Below, piece after piece: positions 1 through 6,840 of a stretch of 9,822 bases of DNA (position 1 is its first letter; the number at the start of each line of letters is the position of its first letter). The notes under the pieces were generated by a model. The model did not search any database, was not told where the DNA came from, and saw nothing but the letters and a program-made list of their open reading frames with translations. A program made the position numbers and the translations under genes. Origin of the DNA: JACOWB01 sp964373665 (lineage in GTDB: Archaea; Aenigmatarchaeota; Aenigmatarchaeia; CG10238-14; SCSR01); the NCBI GenBank assembly GCA_964373665.1, contig CAYJVM010000025.1:1-9822 (forward strand). Reading direction: 5' to 3'.

Positions 1-10
1 TGGGAATTAA

Positions 11-30
11 TACAGAAGCAGACTTCTGTA
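11..30 (-). terminator. Perfect 8-bp hairpin downstream of topA
   Basis: TACAGAAG and CTTCTGTA form a perfect 8-bp inverted repeat around a 4-base CAGA loop. On the minus strand it lies about 90 bases after the topA stop and 5 bases after a possible short ORF, so it could mark or stabilise the 3' end of that transcript. No run of T follows it, which is what archaeal termination usually uses, so the terminator reading is inference. It could also belong to an element continuing to the left of the window. Confidence 0.35.
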
Positions 31-35
31 ATGAC

Positions 36-101
36 CTATTTATTTAAGAGAACCGAATAAAGCGGTTGTGGCCCGCATGTTTCTTTGATTTTACCATACA
101 T
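36..101 (-). CDS. Possible 21-residue small ORF after topA
   Basis: An ATG at 101 (minus strand) opens 21 codons ending in TAG at 36-38. The reading is MYGKIKETCGPQPLYSVLLNK. A GGAG motif at 108-111 lies exactly 6 bases before the ATG, a good Shine-Dalgarno spacing, and the ORF begins 21 bases after the topA stop, as a translationally coupled last gene of an operon might. A second ATG at 97 in another frame gives a 17-residue basic peptide, so the ribosome site does not single out one frame firmly. I recognise neither peptide. At this length an ORF can arise by chance, so this is a weak call. Confidence 0.2.
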   Translation of the reverse strand: MYGKIKETCGPQPLYSVLLNK

Positions 102-122
102 TATATTCTCCTTTTAAATAAA

Positions 123-2180
123 TCAGCTTTTGCTAGCCACTCTTGTCAGACACTTGGTATCAATGCACGTGCCCAACGACCTTCCCCATCTCCTCACAAC
201 TTTTATCATCGGTGCATCGCATGTCTTGCAGACCTTCCCGAGCGCGCTAATTCTAGCAGATCTTGGCAACGGATAAGTGTTCCTGCATTCAGGATATCCT
301 CCGCAGCCCACAAAGATTCCAAACTTGGACTTTTTCATCATCAAGTCATTCCCGCACTTGGGGCATTTGCCAATCCTCGAAGCCTCTCTCCAGCTCGCCT
401 CTAATCCAGCAGCAAGCTTCATTCCTATGTCCTTTTCACGCGCCTTGAACTCGTCCAGAATCTTGCCTAAAACTTCCTTCGCCTCTTCCACCACCTTCTC
501 CCGGTGCTTGTGCCCGGCGTAAACTTTCTCCATCTCGCCTTCAAAGCGCCTAGTCAACTCTTCACTGACGATTGTCGGGCAATTCTCTTTCAACGCCTTT
601 CCGACAGCCTCCCCGAGTTTCGTGACATTTACGCTCTTGCCAGCGACATAGCCCCTGTCGTACAATGTCTGCAGTATCTCCGCCCTTGTTGCCTTTGTGC
701 CCAAGTTCCTGTCTTCCAATTCCTTGATTATCGAGCCCTGCGAATACCTTCCCGGCGGCTGCGTTTCTTTTGAAAGCAGTTCTGCTTTGTCAACTTTGAC
801 AAACTGGCCAATCTTTAGTTCCGGAAGAATTAGCTCGTCCCTTTTGACGTAAGGCGCATAGATTTCCACCCACCCAAATTTCAATGTCTTCTTCCCCGCA
901 AGCACAAACATATGGCCGTTCGCGTCGAGCTTGGCAGTATTGGTTTCGCGCACTGCCGCCTCGCCAAATGCGGCCAAAGTCCTTCTCGCTATCAGATCAT
1001 ATACTTTCTTCTGACGATAGTCCAGCCTTTTCAAATCTGGAACCTCGTGCGTTGCATACACAGAAGGATGCGCTGGGTCGTCCCTTTTTCCCTCGACAGG
1101 TCTTAGCGCTTTCTTCAAAAGCTCACCGGCGAACTTTTTGTAACCCGCCAGCATTCCCAAAGCTTTGACAATCTTTTCATACCCAACACTTGGCGGGAGC
1201 TTCTGCGACGACGAACGGGGATAAGAAATATGGCCAGCTTGGTAAAGGCTCTCTGCGATTTCCAGAGTTTGCCGAGGAGAGTAGCCGAACTGGGCATACG
1301 ACTCTGCCTGCAGGTCCGTCGTGTTGAAGGGCGCTGGCGGTGACTGCCTGTAGCTTTCTTTCTTGACATCCTTTACAACAGCGTCCTTGCCTTTCACGTC
1401 TGCAAGTATCTTTTCAGCTGCAACTTTATCCCAAATTCTCCCCTTTTCGTATACAGCCGTCAGCTTCTGGCCCTCTATGTCGATGTGCAGTTCAATCTCC
1501 CAGAACGGCTCGGGTTTAAAGCTCCTAATTTCAATCTCCCTTTCCAAAAGGATTGCAAGCGCAGGTCCCTGCACTCTGCCTGTCGAAAGGACGCTGAATC
1601 CCCTGTATCCTCCTGCCTTCAACGAAAGGGTCAGCGCCCTTGTCAGATTGATTCCCCAAAGCGCATCAAGATAATGCCTTGTCAAACCAGCTTCAACCAT
1701 CGGAAACATCAAATGCTCATCCATCTTCTCGTAGGACTCGGCCAGTTCGTCTTTTGTCAGAGTGGAAAACTTCATTCTTTTCGCATCATTGACTTTGCAG
1801 ATGAATCTAAGAATGTTGTAGAGTAGGACTTCGCCTTCGGTATCATAGTCAGCGGCGTCGACGAATTCGCTTGCGCTCGCCGCCAGTTCTTGAATGTTCT
1901 TGAAATACCTTTCAGTCCATCCAGTTCCTTTCCTCTTGAAGGCAGGGATCCAGTCATAGTCGAACACCGGATACCCCCAGCCCTTCGCGCTGCCCCTTTT
2001 CGCTTCCAGCACAAACATGTGCCCAACTGCAGGCACGCAGATATGGTGTTTGCCTTTCACGGTAAAGTCATAATACCGCGCGCCGTTCCTTTGGACTTGC
2101 TTCGGCTTTTTGTCGGCTATCGCTTCGGAAATCCTTCTTGCAGAGTCGGGCTTTTCCGCAATTATGAGAACATAGGACAT
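123..2180 (-). CDS. topA: DNA topoisomerase I (type IA)
   Basis: A type IA topoisomerase of 685 residues, which relaxes negatively supercoiled DNA by cutting one strand and passing the other through the break. The N-terminal TOPRIM domain shows the acidic residue in IIAEKP (E9) and the DYDTEGE motif (D111, D113, E117) that holds Mg2+. The catalytic tyrosine is Y320 in HISYPRSSSQKLPPS, which forms the 5'-phosphotyrosine link to DNA. The core with KATRAEI and the GYV segment follows. The C-terminus carries two four-cysteine zinc-finger modules (C606/C609/C626/C632 and C651/C654/C672/C677). Length and finger number fit archaeal TopA rather than reverse gyrase, since no helicase domain is present. 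The ATG at 2180 is supported by a TATA box 26 bases upstream and by the family's usual N-terminus. No missing catalytic residue was seen. Confidence 0.96.
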   Translation of the reverse strand: MSYVLIIAEKPDSARRISEAIADKKPKQVQRNGARYYDFTVKGKHHICVPAVGHMFVLEAKRGSAKGWGYPVFDYDWIPAFKRKGTGWTERYFKNIQELAASASEFVDAADYDTEGEVLLYNILRFICKVNDAKRMKFSTLTKDELAESYEKMDEHLMFPMVEAGLTRHYLDALWGINLTRALTLSLKAGGYRGFSVLSTGRVQGPALAILLEREIEIRSFKPEPFWEIELHIDIEGQKLTAVYEKGRIWDKVAAEKILADVKGKDAVVKDVKKESYRQSPPAPFNTTDLQAESYAQFGYSPRQTLEIAESLYQAGHISYPRSSSQKLPPSVGYEKIVKALGMLAGYKKFAGELLKKALRPVEGKRDDPAHPSVYATHEVPDLKRLDYRQKKVYDLIARRTLAAFGEAAVRETNTAKLDANGHMFVLAGKKTLKFGWVEIYAPYVKRDELILPELKIGQFVKVDKAELLSKETQPPGRYSQGSIIKELEDRNLGTKATRAEILQTLYDRGYVAGKSVNVTKLGEAVGKALKENCPTIVSEELTRRFEGEMEKVYAGHKHREKVVEEAKEVLGKILDEFKAREKDIGMKLAAGLEASWREASRIGKCPKCGNDLMMKKSKFGIFVGCGGYPECRNTYPLPRSARISALGKVCKTCDAPMIKVVRRWGRSLGTCIDTKCLTRVASKS

Positions 2181-2202
2181 TGATTCTAATTTACCAATGA
2201 AC

Positions 2203-2209
2203 CTTAAAT
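2203..2209 (-). promoter_or_regulatory. TATA box of topA (leaderless promoter)
   Basis: On the minus strand a TTTAA core at 2204-2208 is centred 26 bases before the topA ATG. In archaea transcription starts about 26 bases after the TATA centre, so the mRNA would begin at the start codon without a leader. The box overlaps the last codons and stop of the upstream coiled-coil gene, giving topA its own promoter inside the gene cluster. The match is short and is read by eye. Confidence 0.45.
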
Positions 2210-3742
2210 CTACTCGACGATTATAGCTGAATAGTGTCCGGCAGGAGGATTCCTCATCATAGTCTCCATCGCGCCAAGTCTTGATTCAAGGAAAACAAGT
2301 CTGCTGATCAATTCAGAAATCTGGTCAGTGCCCGAGACTGATTTCATGGCATCGACAGTTATCTCAACGTCGCTCAACCTTTTGAGCAACTCCTCCTCTT
2401 TGCTCGGTGTTGACTTGCCCCTTCCAATCAAATTCTGCAAGTCGTTCACACTCTTTTCAATTGTCATAAGGCTTCCCTGAAAAACAGACATGTCATGATC
2501 GTTCCTGTCAGTTCTATCCTCAATTTCAGCAAGAGAGGTGTTGAACATGTTAAGCTTGCTTTCAAGCGCGGCCCTTTCTTTCCGAACATTCAAGGGGTTC
2601 AGCTCTTTTGCAATCTTTTCCACAGATTCGTGCATCTTCCGCACGTCTTCGAACTTTCGTACAACCTCGTTTCTGAAATCAATAACCTTGTCAAATGACT
2701 CCAACTTCTTCAGCGTCGGTGCCATGCTATCCAGCTGTTTGGTGAATGTCTTAACCATGGTCTCCATAGAATCCAATCTCGCTGCATTGACATTCCAATC
2801 GTTTCTAATTTTCATCAGCTTTTCCAAAGCCTTTTCAGGCAAAGGCACTTTCAGTTTTTCCTCAAGAGAATCAACCATGAGCTTAATAGAATCCTTTTTC
2901 ATCTCAATCTCATTCTTGAACTCTTCAATAGACCTTTTCAAGTCACCAGAAGACGTTACATTGTCCTCAATGACAACCCATCTTCTTTCCATCTTGTTTT
3001 GCTCTGTTTGAAACTTTGTCTCCATCAGTGACTTGAATGACTTGAAAGAATTTGAGATGCTATCCATTGTGGCATGGAGCTCGCTAGGTGAAGGTAATGT
3101 GGAAAGTTTTTCATTCATTTGGGCAATCTGATTTTCGAGGGAAAGGCTCTTCTCCTCGAGCTGGGAGTTCAATTCGCTCCTCACCCACTCGGAAGACCTG
3201 CTGACTTCACGCCTGATCTCGCTAGTTATCAAATCTACATTTGGTACATAACTCTTCAGGTCTGACATCTTGCTTTCTAGGTCAGCCTTCAATTGCACTA
3301 TTTCCGCTTTGAGCGCGTCTATCTGGGATGTGTCCATTTGCGGTATTGCTGAAACTTTTTCCTCGACTGCCTTCAGCCTGTCTGCTAGGTCTTCTGGCAT
3401 CTGCGGTTGCTGCCCCTGAATACCTTCAAGCATTTTCTTCAGTTCTATGATGCCCGCATTCTCAACCATAGTGAGGTCTTCTATATCTTCCAGCCTTTGC
3501 CTCATGCTCTCAAGATCGCTAAAGTCAAGCTTTTGAGCCTTGTCCTGAATGTCAGAAATAGCTATCTCAAGTTCGGCGGATTTCTTCTGCAAAAATGCGA
3601 CATCACGCTTAATAGTCACGTCAACTTTCGGGGATTTTACTTTGGATTTATTCGCCGAAGTTTCAACTGGCTCTTCTTCACGATCTTCAGTCTCTCCGTA
3701 CAGGACATCTCCGCTCTCAGGATTTTCTTGATTTTTAGGCAT
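2210..3742 (-). CDS. Long coiled-coil protein, function unknown
   Basis: A 510-residue protein I cannot assign to a named family. After a charged, proline- and glutamate-rich N-terminus of about 40 residues, nearly all of it has heptad-like spacing of hydrophobic residues with many E, K, Q and S, so it should form long coiled coils. Short breaks rich in proline or glycine occur near 110-120 (GQQPQMPED), 168 and 300. It contains no cysteine, no signal peptide and no hydrophobic span long enough to cross a membrane. The C-terminus ends in a small hydrophobic tail, SAIIVE. It starts 13 bases after the archaeosortase-like gene, with GGGAG about 4 bases before its ATG, so the two are probably co-transcribed. 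The lack of a C-terminal membrane anchor argues against it being that enzyme's substrate. A structural or SMC-like scaffold role is possible, but no ATPase motif is present. Confidence 0.85.
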   Translation of the reverse strand: MPKNQENPESGDVLYGETEDREEEPVETSANKSKVKSPKVDVTIKRDVAFLQKKSAELEIAISDIQDKAQKLDFSDLESMRQRLEDIEDLTMVENAGIIELKKMLEGIQGQQPQMPEDLADRLKAVEEKVSAIPQMDTSQIDALKAEIVQLKADLESKMSDLKSYVPNVDLITSEIRREVSRSSEWVRSELNSQLEEKSLSLENQIAQMNEKLSTLPSPSELHATMDSISNSFKSFKSLMETKFQTEQNKMERRWVVIEDNVTSSGDLKRSIEEFKNEIEMKKDSIKLMVDSLEEKLKVPLPEKALEKLMKIRNDWNVNAARLDSMETMVKTFTKQLDSMAPTLKKLESFDKVIDFRNEVVRKFEDVRKMHESVEKIAKELNPLNVRKERAALESKLNMFNTSLAEIEDRTDRNDHDMSVFQGSLMTIEKSVNDLQNLIGRGKSTPSKEEELLKRLSDVEITVDAMKSVSGTDQISELISRLVFLESRLGAMETMMRNPPAGHYSAIIVE

Positions 3743-3755
3743 CTACTCCCTAAGT

Positions 3756-4328
3756 TTACTTACTTTTTCCTATCTTATAGTTTTCCCTTCTAAACCACAG
3801 CAGCCAGAAAGCAACCACCGCCAGAATCAGGCCCTCCCTCCAGAGGAAAGTGTGTATGATGTCAAAGAGGTCGAACCCAAAGTTGGCCGAAACCAGGACA
3901 GTGGTAGTTATGCGCAAATAATTCAAGACAAATACAGCGCCTATTCCCAGCAGCACCGGCTTGATCTTCCTTGACAATGTCGACATAGGCGTGGCGATTA
4001 TCAGCGCAGCAATCGCATACATGCTTTTCCAGCCTGTCGAGTCCCACGAAACATCTATCCTTTTCGATTCCGACTCTGATAAAAGATAGACAGAAGAACC
4101 GTCCAAAGACACATCATATCCCAGCAGTTCCATGGTCAGGTAGAGCAACTGTGCGTTCAGCTCCTGCAACGGCTGGAATGTAAAGCTAGTGTAAATGGCG
4201 ATGTACAGCGGTATTGCCAGCAAGTTGAAAGTAACAAGGAACAATAATACCTTTTTCCAAGTCTCCAAAGAACTTTTACTTTTTTTCCTTCCTTTTTGCT
4301 TCAGACGAACACCATTAAATATATTCAA
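3756..4328 (-). CDS. Archaeosortase/exosortase-family membrane protein with Ser at the Cys site
   Basis: A 190-residue membrane protein with the exosortase/archaeosortase signature. These enzymes are polytopic transpeptidases that cut C-terminal sorting signals and pass surface proteins on for lipid anchoring. Hydrophobic stretches lie near residues 27-49, 102-116, 124-141 and 165-179. The motif WDSTGWKSM (95-103) is where the family has its catalytic cysteine, but here the residue is S97, coded TCG at 4040-4038. The other two expected active-site residues are present: R139 in NYLRI and H159 in DIIHTFLWREG. It may be an inactive homologue, a serine-using enzyme or a divergent subfamily. No sorting-signal substrate is seen in the window. 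The start is uncertain: the ORF can only open with TTG at 4328, no ribosome site precedes it, and TATA-like sequence overlaps its first codons. TTG at codon 21 (4268) is an alternative that keeps all membrane segments. Confidence 0.75.
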   Translation of the reverse strand: MNIFNGVRLKQKGRKKSKSSLETWKKVLLFLVTFNLLAIPLYIAIYTSFTFQPLQELNAQLLYLTMELLGYDVSLDGSSVYLLSESESKRIDVSWDSTGWKSMYAIAALIIATPMSTLSRKIKPVLLGIGAVFVLNYLRITTTVLVSANFGFDLFDIIHTFLWREGLILAVVAFWLLWFRRENYKIGKSK

Positions 4329-4362
4329 GCCAGGAGTTTTTTAATGTTGTTCGCCGGCTTGG

Positions 4363-4376
4363 GACTCATTTGAGTC
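4363..4376 (-). terminator. Small hairpin just after the helicase stop
   Basis: GACTC and GAGTC form a 5-bp stem around a 4-base loop, beginning 4 bases after the helicase stop codon. The helicase ends with two TGA codons in tandem (4378-4383 on the minus strand). The hairpin could weaken read-through into the archaeosortase-like gene, but it is short and has no adjacent T run, so a termination role is uncertain. Confidence 0.25.
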
Positions 4377-4380
4377 TTCA

Positions 4381-5916
4381 TCAAGTCACCCAGTCCAACA
4401 GATTTTGCTTTCTCTTAATCTTCTTGCCTTTCATCCTATAAAGGGCATTCTTCATCGCCCTTTCTTTTCTAAGTGCGGTGTAGTAATACACTTCGTCTCT
4501 TGTCCCTCTCGTTATGAGAAATATCACCTTGCCGACGGAGTGCCTGCCAACTCTCCCCCTTCTTTGTATCGCCCTTATCTCGCTTGGCACGGTCTCGTAG
4601 AAGATTGCATAGTCAATAGAAGGCACGTCAATGCCCTCCTCCACAACTTGTGTTCCGAGAAGAACCGGAAATTCGCGTTCCTTGAACCGTTCTAGGACTT
4701 GCGTTTGCTGTTGCTGGGTTAATCCTTTTCCTTCTTTCATGGCTTGCCCAATCAATATCCCGGATTTTATACCTTCTTGCGACAACACTTTGTGAATTTT
4801 ATTGACTGTTGTTCTAAAGTTGGCAAAAATTATAATCTTTCCATCCGGCTTTTCTTCCAATAAACTTTTAACCAGCGACAAAGTTTTACCTATCTTTGGA
4901 TGCTCTACGCCTCTATCATTCAGGTCAATGGCCATTTTTACAGCCTCCCTGAACCTTGGATCTTTGGCGAGCCTAATGTCAGTCTTCTTCTTGCTTGCAT
5001 CTATCTTTCCGAGAAACTCACAAAGAAATCCAGTGCCCTGCGTCTCCAGAAGCTCGATCGCATATTGTATCTTTATTGCGCTAGCGATTCGAATCACAGC
5101 CCAGAAAGCTCCGAAATTCCTTGAACCATGCGTATATCGTGCAATGAGTTTCCTTTGAGCGTCCAAAAGCAGTTTTTTTATCGGTCTATAGATAGGTATA
5201 TAGTGATGCTCTTTCAACCAATATAAATCGTCTTTCATCACTTCATCCAGGAGCACCTTAATCTTTCTGAAATCTTCCGGAAGATCGACGTAAATATTCT
5301 CCCTCTCTATGGAAAGGGCATATTTTTCGACGTCAGTGTCATGTTCGCTCCTTATCTCGACTTTGCTGATGAACAGATTGTTGCAAATTACTTGGATTCT
5401 TTCCTTGGTCGCGCCCGGGGACGCAGTCAGCCCAAGTATCCTTGGGTTTCTTGATTTTATCCTAAAAGCTTTGGCCACTGCCGTGTATGCGTAATCCTTG
5501 ACAGCCCTGTGCGACTCGTCGAAAACTATGAGTGAAAAATTTTCAAGATTCACACGATTGTTCTTTATGTCATTCTCCACTGTCTGCGGCGTGGCGATGA
5601 TTACTGTGGCATTCTTGTACAACTCAGATCTGTCTTCCGGACTAATTTTTCCTGTTAACAGAACAATTTCATTTTCCGGGATGTCGGTAAACGACTCGAA
5701 TGTTTTTTTATGTTGGTCCGATAGCGGCCTCGTGGGCGAAAGAATCATTATTTTACTTTCGGGAATTTTCTCAAGCCTGTCGATCGCAACCAACAGAGAT
5801 ATCAAAGTCTTACCCATTCCTGTCGGCAAAACCACCAGAGTGTTTTCTGATTTAGCTGTCTCTGCAATGGAGTTCTGATATTCACGCGGCTCCAAGTCAG
5901 TCTTTAGCTTTATCAT
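4381..5916 (-). CDS. Hef-like superfamily 2 DNA helicase lacking the nuclease domain
   Basis: A 511-residue SF2 helicase resembling the helicase half of archaeal Hef, the FANCM/XPF-family protein that remodels stalled forks. Visible motifs are: QxxxxxS-type start (REYQNSI, 11-17), Walker A PTGMGKT (31-37), motif Ib ATPQT, DESH (133-136), TAS (164-166), IIIFANF (371-377), GTQVVEEGIDVPS (421-433) and QRRGRVGR (451-458). Residues about 190-340 form the insert between the two RecA-like domains that in Hef binds DNA. Pyrococcus Hef continues with an ERCC4 nuclease and helix-hairpin-helix tail to about 750 residues. This protein ends with a basic tail (KGKKIKRKQNLLDWVT), so any cutting partner would be encoded elsewhere. 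The ATG at 5916 is preceded by GGTGA at a good distance. It is divergent from the dph6 homologue and heads the minus-strand cluster. Confidence 0.9.
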   Translation of the reverse strand: MIKLKTDLEPREYQNSIAETAKSENTLVVLPTGMGKTLISLLVAIDRLEKIPESKIMILSPTRPLSDQHKKTFESFTDIPENEIVLLTGKISPEDRSELYKNATVIIATPQTVENDIKNNRVNLENFSLIVFDESHRAVKDYAYTAVAKAFRIKSRNPRILGLTASPGATKERIQVICNNLFISKVEIRSEHDTDVEKYALSIERENIYVDLPEDFRKIKVLLDEVMKDDLYWLKEHHYIPIYRPIKKLLLDAQRKLIARYTHGSRNFGAFWAVIRIASAIKIQYAIELLETQGTGFLCEFLGKIDASKKKTDIRLAKDPRFREAVKMAIDLNDRGVEHPKIGKTLSLVKSLLEEKPDGKIIIFANFRTTVNKIHKVLSQEGIKSGILIGQAMKEGKGLTQQQQTQVLERFKEREFPVLLGTQVVEEGIDVPSIDYAIFYETVPSEIRAIQRRGRVGRHSVGKVIFLITRGTRDEVYYYTALRKERAMKNALYRMKGKKIKRKQNLLDWVT

Positions 5917-5919
5917 TAC

Positions 5920-5924
5920 TCACC
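5920..5924 (-). promoter_or_regulatory. Ribosome binding site of the helicase gene
   Basis: GGTGA on the minus strand ends 3 bases before the ATG at 5916. It matches the GGAGGTGATC complement of the 16S tail, and in that register the spacing is right. This implies the helicase mRNA has a leader, unlike the leaderless genes around it. Confidence 0.5.
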
Positions 5925-5965
5925 ATTCACATTAGATTTTGAAAAATAATCCTTAGCATAGTTAG

Positions 5966-5973
5966 ATTTAAAA
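5966..5973. promoter_or_regulatory. TTTAAA TATA box, possibly shared by two divergent genes
   Basis: The palindromic TTTAAA at 5967-5972 is the best TATA candidate in the 74-base gap between the divergent genes. Its centre is 27 bases before the ATG at 5997, fitting a leaderless start of the dph6 homologue. Read the other way it would start transcription near 5944, giving the helicase mRNA a leader of about 28 bases that contains the GGTGA site. Joint use is inference; a weaker AT-rich stretch at 5941-5950 could serve the helicase instead. Confidence 0.45.
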
Positions 5974-5996
5974 CCTTGTAAGTTAAAAGCATGGTC

Positions 5997-6680
5997 ATGA
6001 AAGTTGCGATCATGTACTCAGGTGGAAAGGACAGCACGATGGCATTGAACTATGCATTGGAACAATGCTGGGATGTGCAGGCATTAATTTCAGTCAAGCC
6101 CAAAAGCACGGAATCCTTCTTATACCAATATGCGACTGTGGAATGGACAAAACTTTCCGGCGAAGCGATTGGAATTCCCGTAATTCAAATCAAGTCAGAA
6201 AAAATAGGCGCGAAAGAGGAGGCTGACGAGCTGGAGAATGTTTTCAGCAATCTCAAAGTGGACGCAATTTTAATGGGTGGTGTGGGTTTGCAGGAAACTC
6301 AAATAAGGGAGCTGAGAAGAGTCGCAGGCAAGTTCGGCATATACATCATAGTTCCTTACCAAAACTACACTTCTGAAGAAATGTTTGACAAGACAATAAA
6401 TTCTGGTTTTGAAATAATGTTGACGGATGTCGCAAGTGATGGTCTGGGATCCGAATGGTTAGGTAAGAAGATTGGAACAGGCAATGCGGAAGAGTTCAAG
6501 AAACTGAGCAAGCGATTCGGGTTTGATGTTTTGGGAGAGGGCGGCTATTACAATACGCTAGTGCTCGACGGTCCTATTTTCAAGAAAAGGATTGATATTG
6601 TCAAGTCTAAGACAGTATGGGACACCAAGACTTCAAGCGGGTATTTGGAAATCGAGGATGCCGCATTAAAGTCAAAGTAA
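5997..6680 (+). CDS. dph6: Diphthine-ammonia ligase homologue (ATP-binding PP-loop protein)
   Basis: A 227-residue member of the archaeal Dph6/MJ0570 family, which uses ATP and ammonia to amidate diphthine, the last step in making diphthamide on elongation factor 2. The PP-loop SGGKDS (residues 8-13) binds ATP. The family's later blocks SDGLGSEWLG and GEGGYYNTLVLDGPIF are present. Two positions in the last block differ from what I expect (GEGGE followed by Y/F and E or H): here they are Tyr and Asn, so activity or specificity may differ. The block that usually contains P-L-W reads VPYQNYTSEE. I chose the ATG at 5997 over the one at 5991 because MKVAIMYSGGKDS is the usual family start and because the TATA box lies 27 bases before it. 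The gene stands alone, followed by a tRNA gene 48 bases on. Confidence 0.85.
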   Translation: MKVAIMYSGGKDSTMALNYALEQCWDVQALISVKPKSTESFLYQYATVEWTKLSGEAIGIPVIQIKSEKIGAKEEADELENVFSNLKVDAILMGGVGLQETQIRELRRVAGKFGIYIIVPYQNYTSEEMFDKTINSGFEIMLTDVASDGLGSEWLGKKIGTGNAEEFKKLSKRFGFDVLGEGGYYNTLVLDGPIFKKRIDIVKSKTVWDTKTSSGYLEIEDAALKSK

Positions 6681-6701
6681 TCTATTTCTAGATCAACAAG
6701 A

Positions 6702-6712
6702 ATTTAACTTTA
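6702..6712 (+). promoter_or_regulatory. TATA box of tRNA-Ser
   Basis: TTTAACTTTAA begins 27 bases before the first base of the tRNA. The first TTTAA (6703-6707) is centred 24 bases upstream, the expected place for an archaeal tRNA promoter. Confidence 0.4.
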
Positions 6713-6728
6713 AGGCCGAATTGAATTT

Positions 6729-6825
6729 GCTGGGGTCGCTCAATCTGGTGGAGCACTGGACATTAGGGTGGATCTCGAAAACCAGCGGGCGCAAGCTCAT
6801 GAGGGTTCAAATCCCTTCCCCAGCG
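6729..6825 (+). tRNA. tRNA-Ser(CGA) with a 13-nt intron at position 30/31
   Basis: A class II tRNA that folds completely once a 13-base intron is removed. The acceptor is GCTGGGG (6729-6735) with CCCCAGC (6818-6824), the D-stem GCTC/GAGC, and the T-arm GAGGG, TTCAAAT, CCCTT (6801-6817). A long variable arm GGGC-GCAA-GCTC (6787-6798) and discriminator G73 (6825) are archaeal serine features. Unspliced, the anticodon arm does not fold and has no U33. Removing 6760-6772 gives stem CTGGT/ACCAG and loop CTCGAAA, hence anticodon CGA (6776-6778). The mature length is 84 bases and CCA is not encoded. The intron falls inside the 5' strand of the anticodon stem rather than at the usual 37/38. Confidence 0.88.
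6760..6772 (+). other. tRNA-Ser intron with bulge-helix-bulge splice sites
   Basis: The junctions fit the archaeal splicing-endonuclease motif. The outer helix is GAG (6751-6753) with CTC (6774-6776), and the central 4-bp helix is CACT (6754-6757) with GGTG (6767-6770). The 3-base bulges are GG^A (6758-6760) and GA^T (6771-6773), each cut after its second base. The inner part is only 6 bases. The outer and central helices use the 3' strand of the D-stem and anticodon-loop bases, so the precursor fold excludes the mature D-arm. Confidence 0.82.
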
Positions 6826-6832
6826 CAAACGC

Positions 6833-6840
6833 TTTAACTT
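6833..6840 (+). promoter_or_regulatory. TATA-like box of the methyltransferase gene
   Basis: TTTAACTT is centred about 25 bases before the ATG at 6861, just after the tRNA, which fits a leaderless promoter. No ribosome binding site precedes the ATG. Confidence 0.35.

Noticed and set aside
51..67. AACCG/CGGTT 5-bp hairpin
   Set aside because: Short, with a 7-base loop, and inside the possible small ORF; could easily be chance.
41..97. 17-residue basic ORF from the ATG at 97 on the minus strand
   Set aside because: Too short, does not match a small ribosomal protein, and the ribosome site fits the ATG at 101 better.
2538..3011. 157-codon plus-strand frame inside the coiled-coil gene
   Set aside because: It is the antisense reading of a repetitive heptad pattern, which produces long Ser/Phe/Leu-rich frames.
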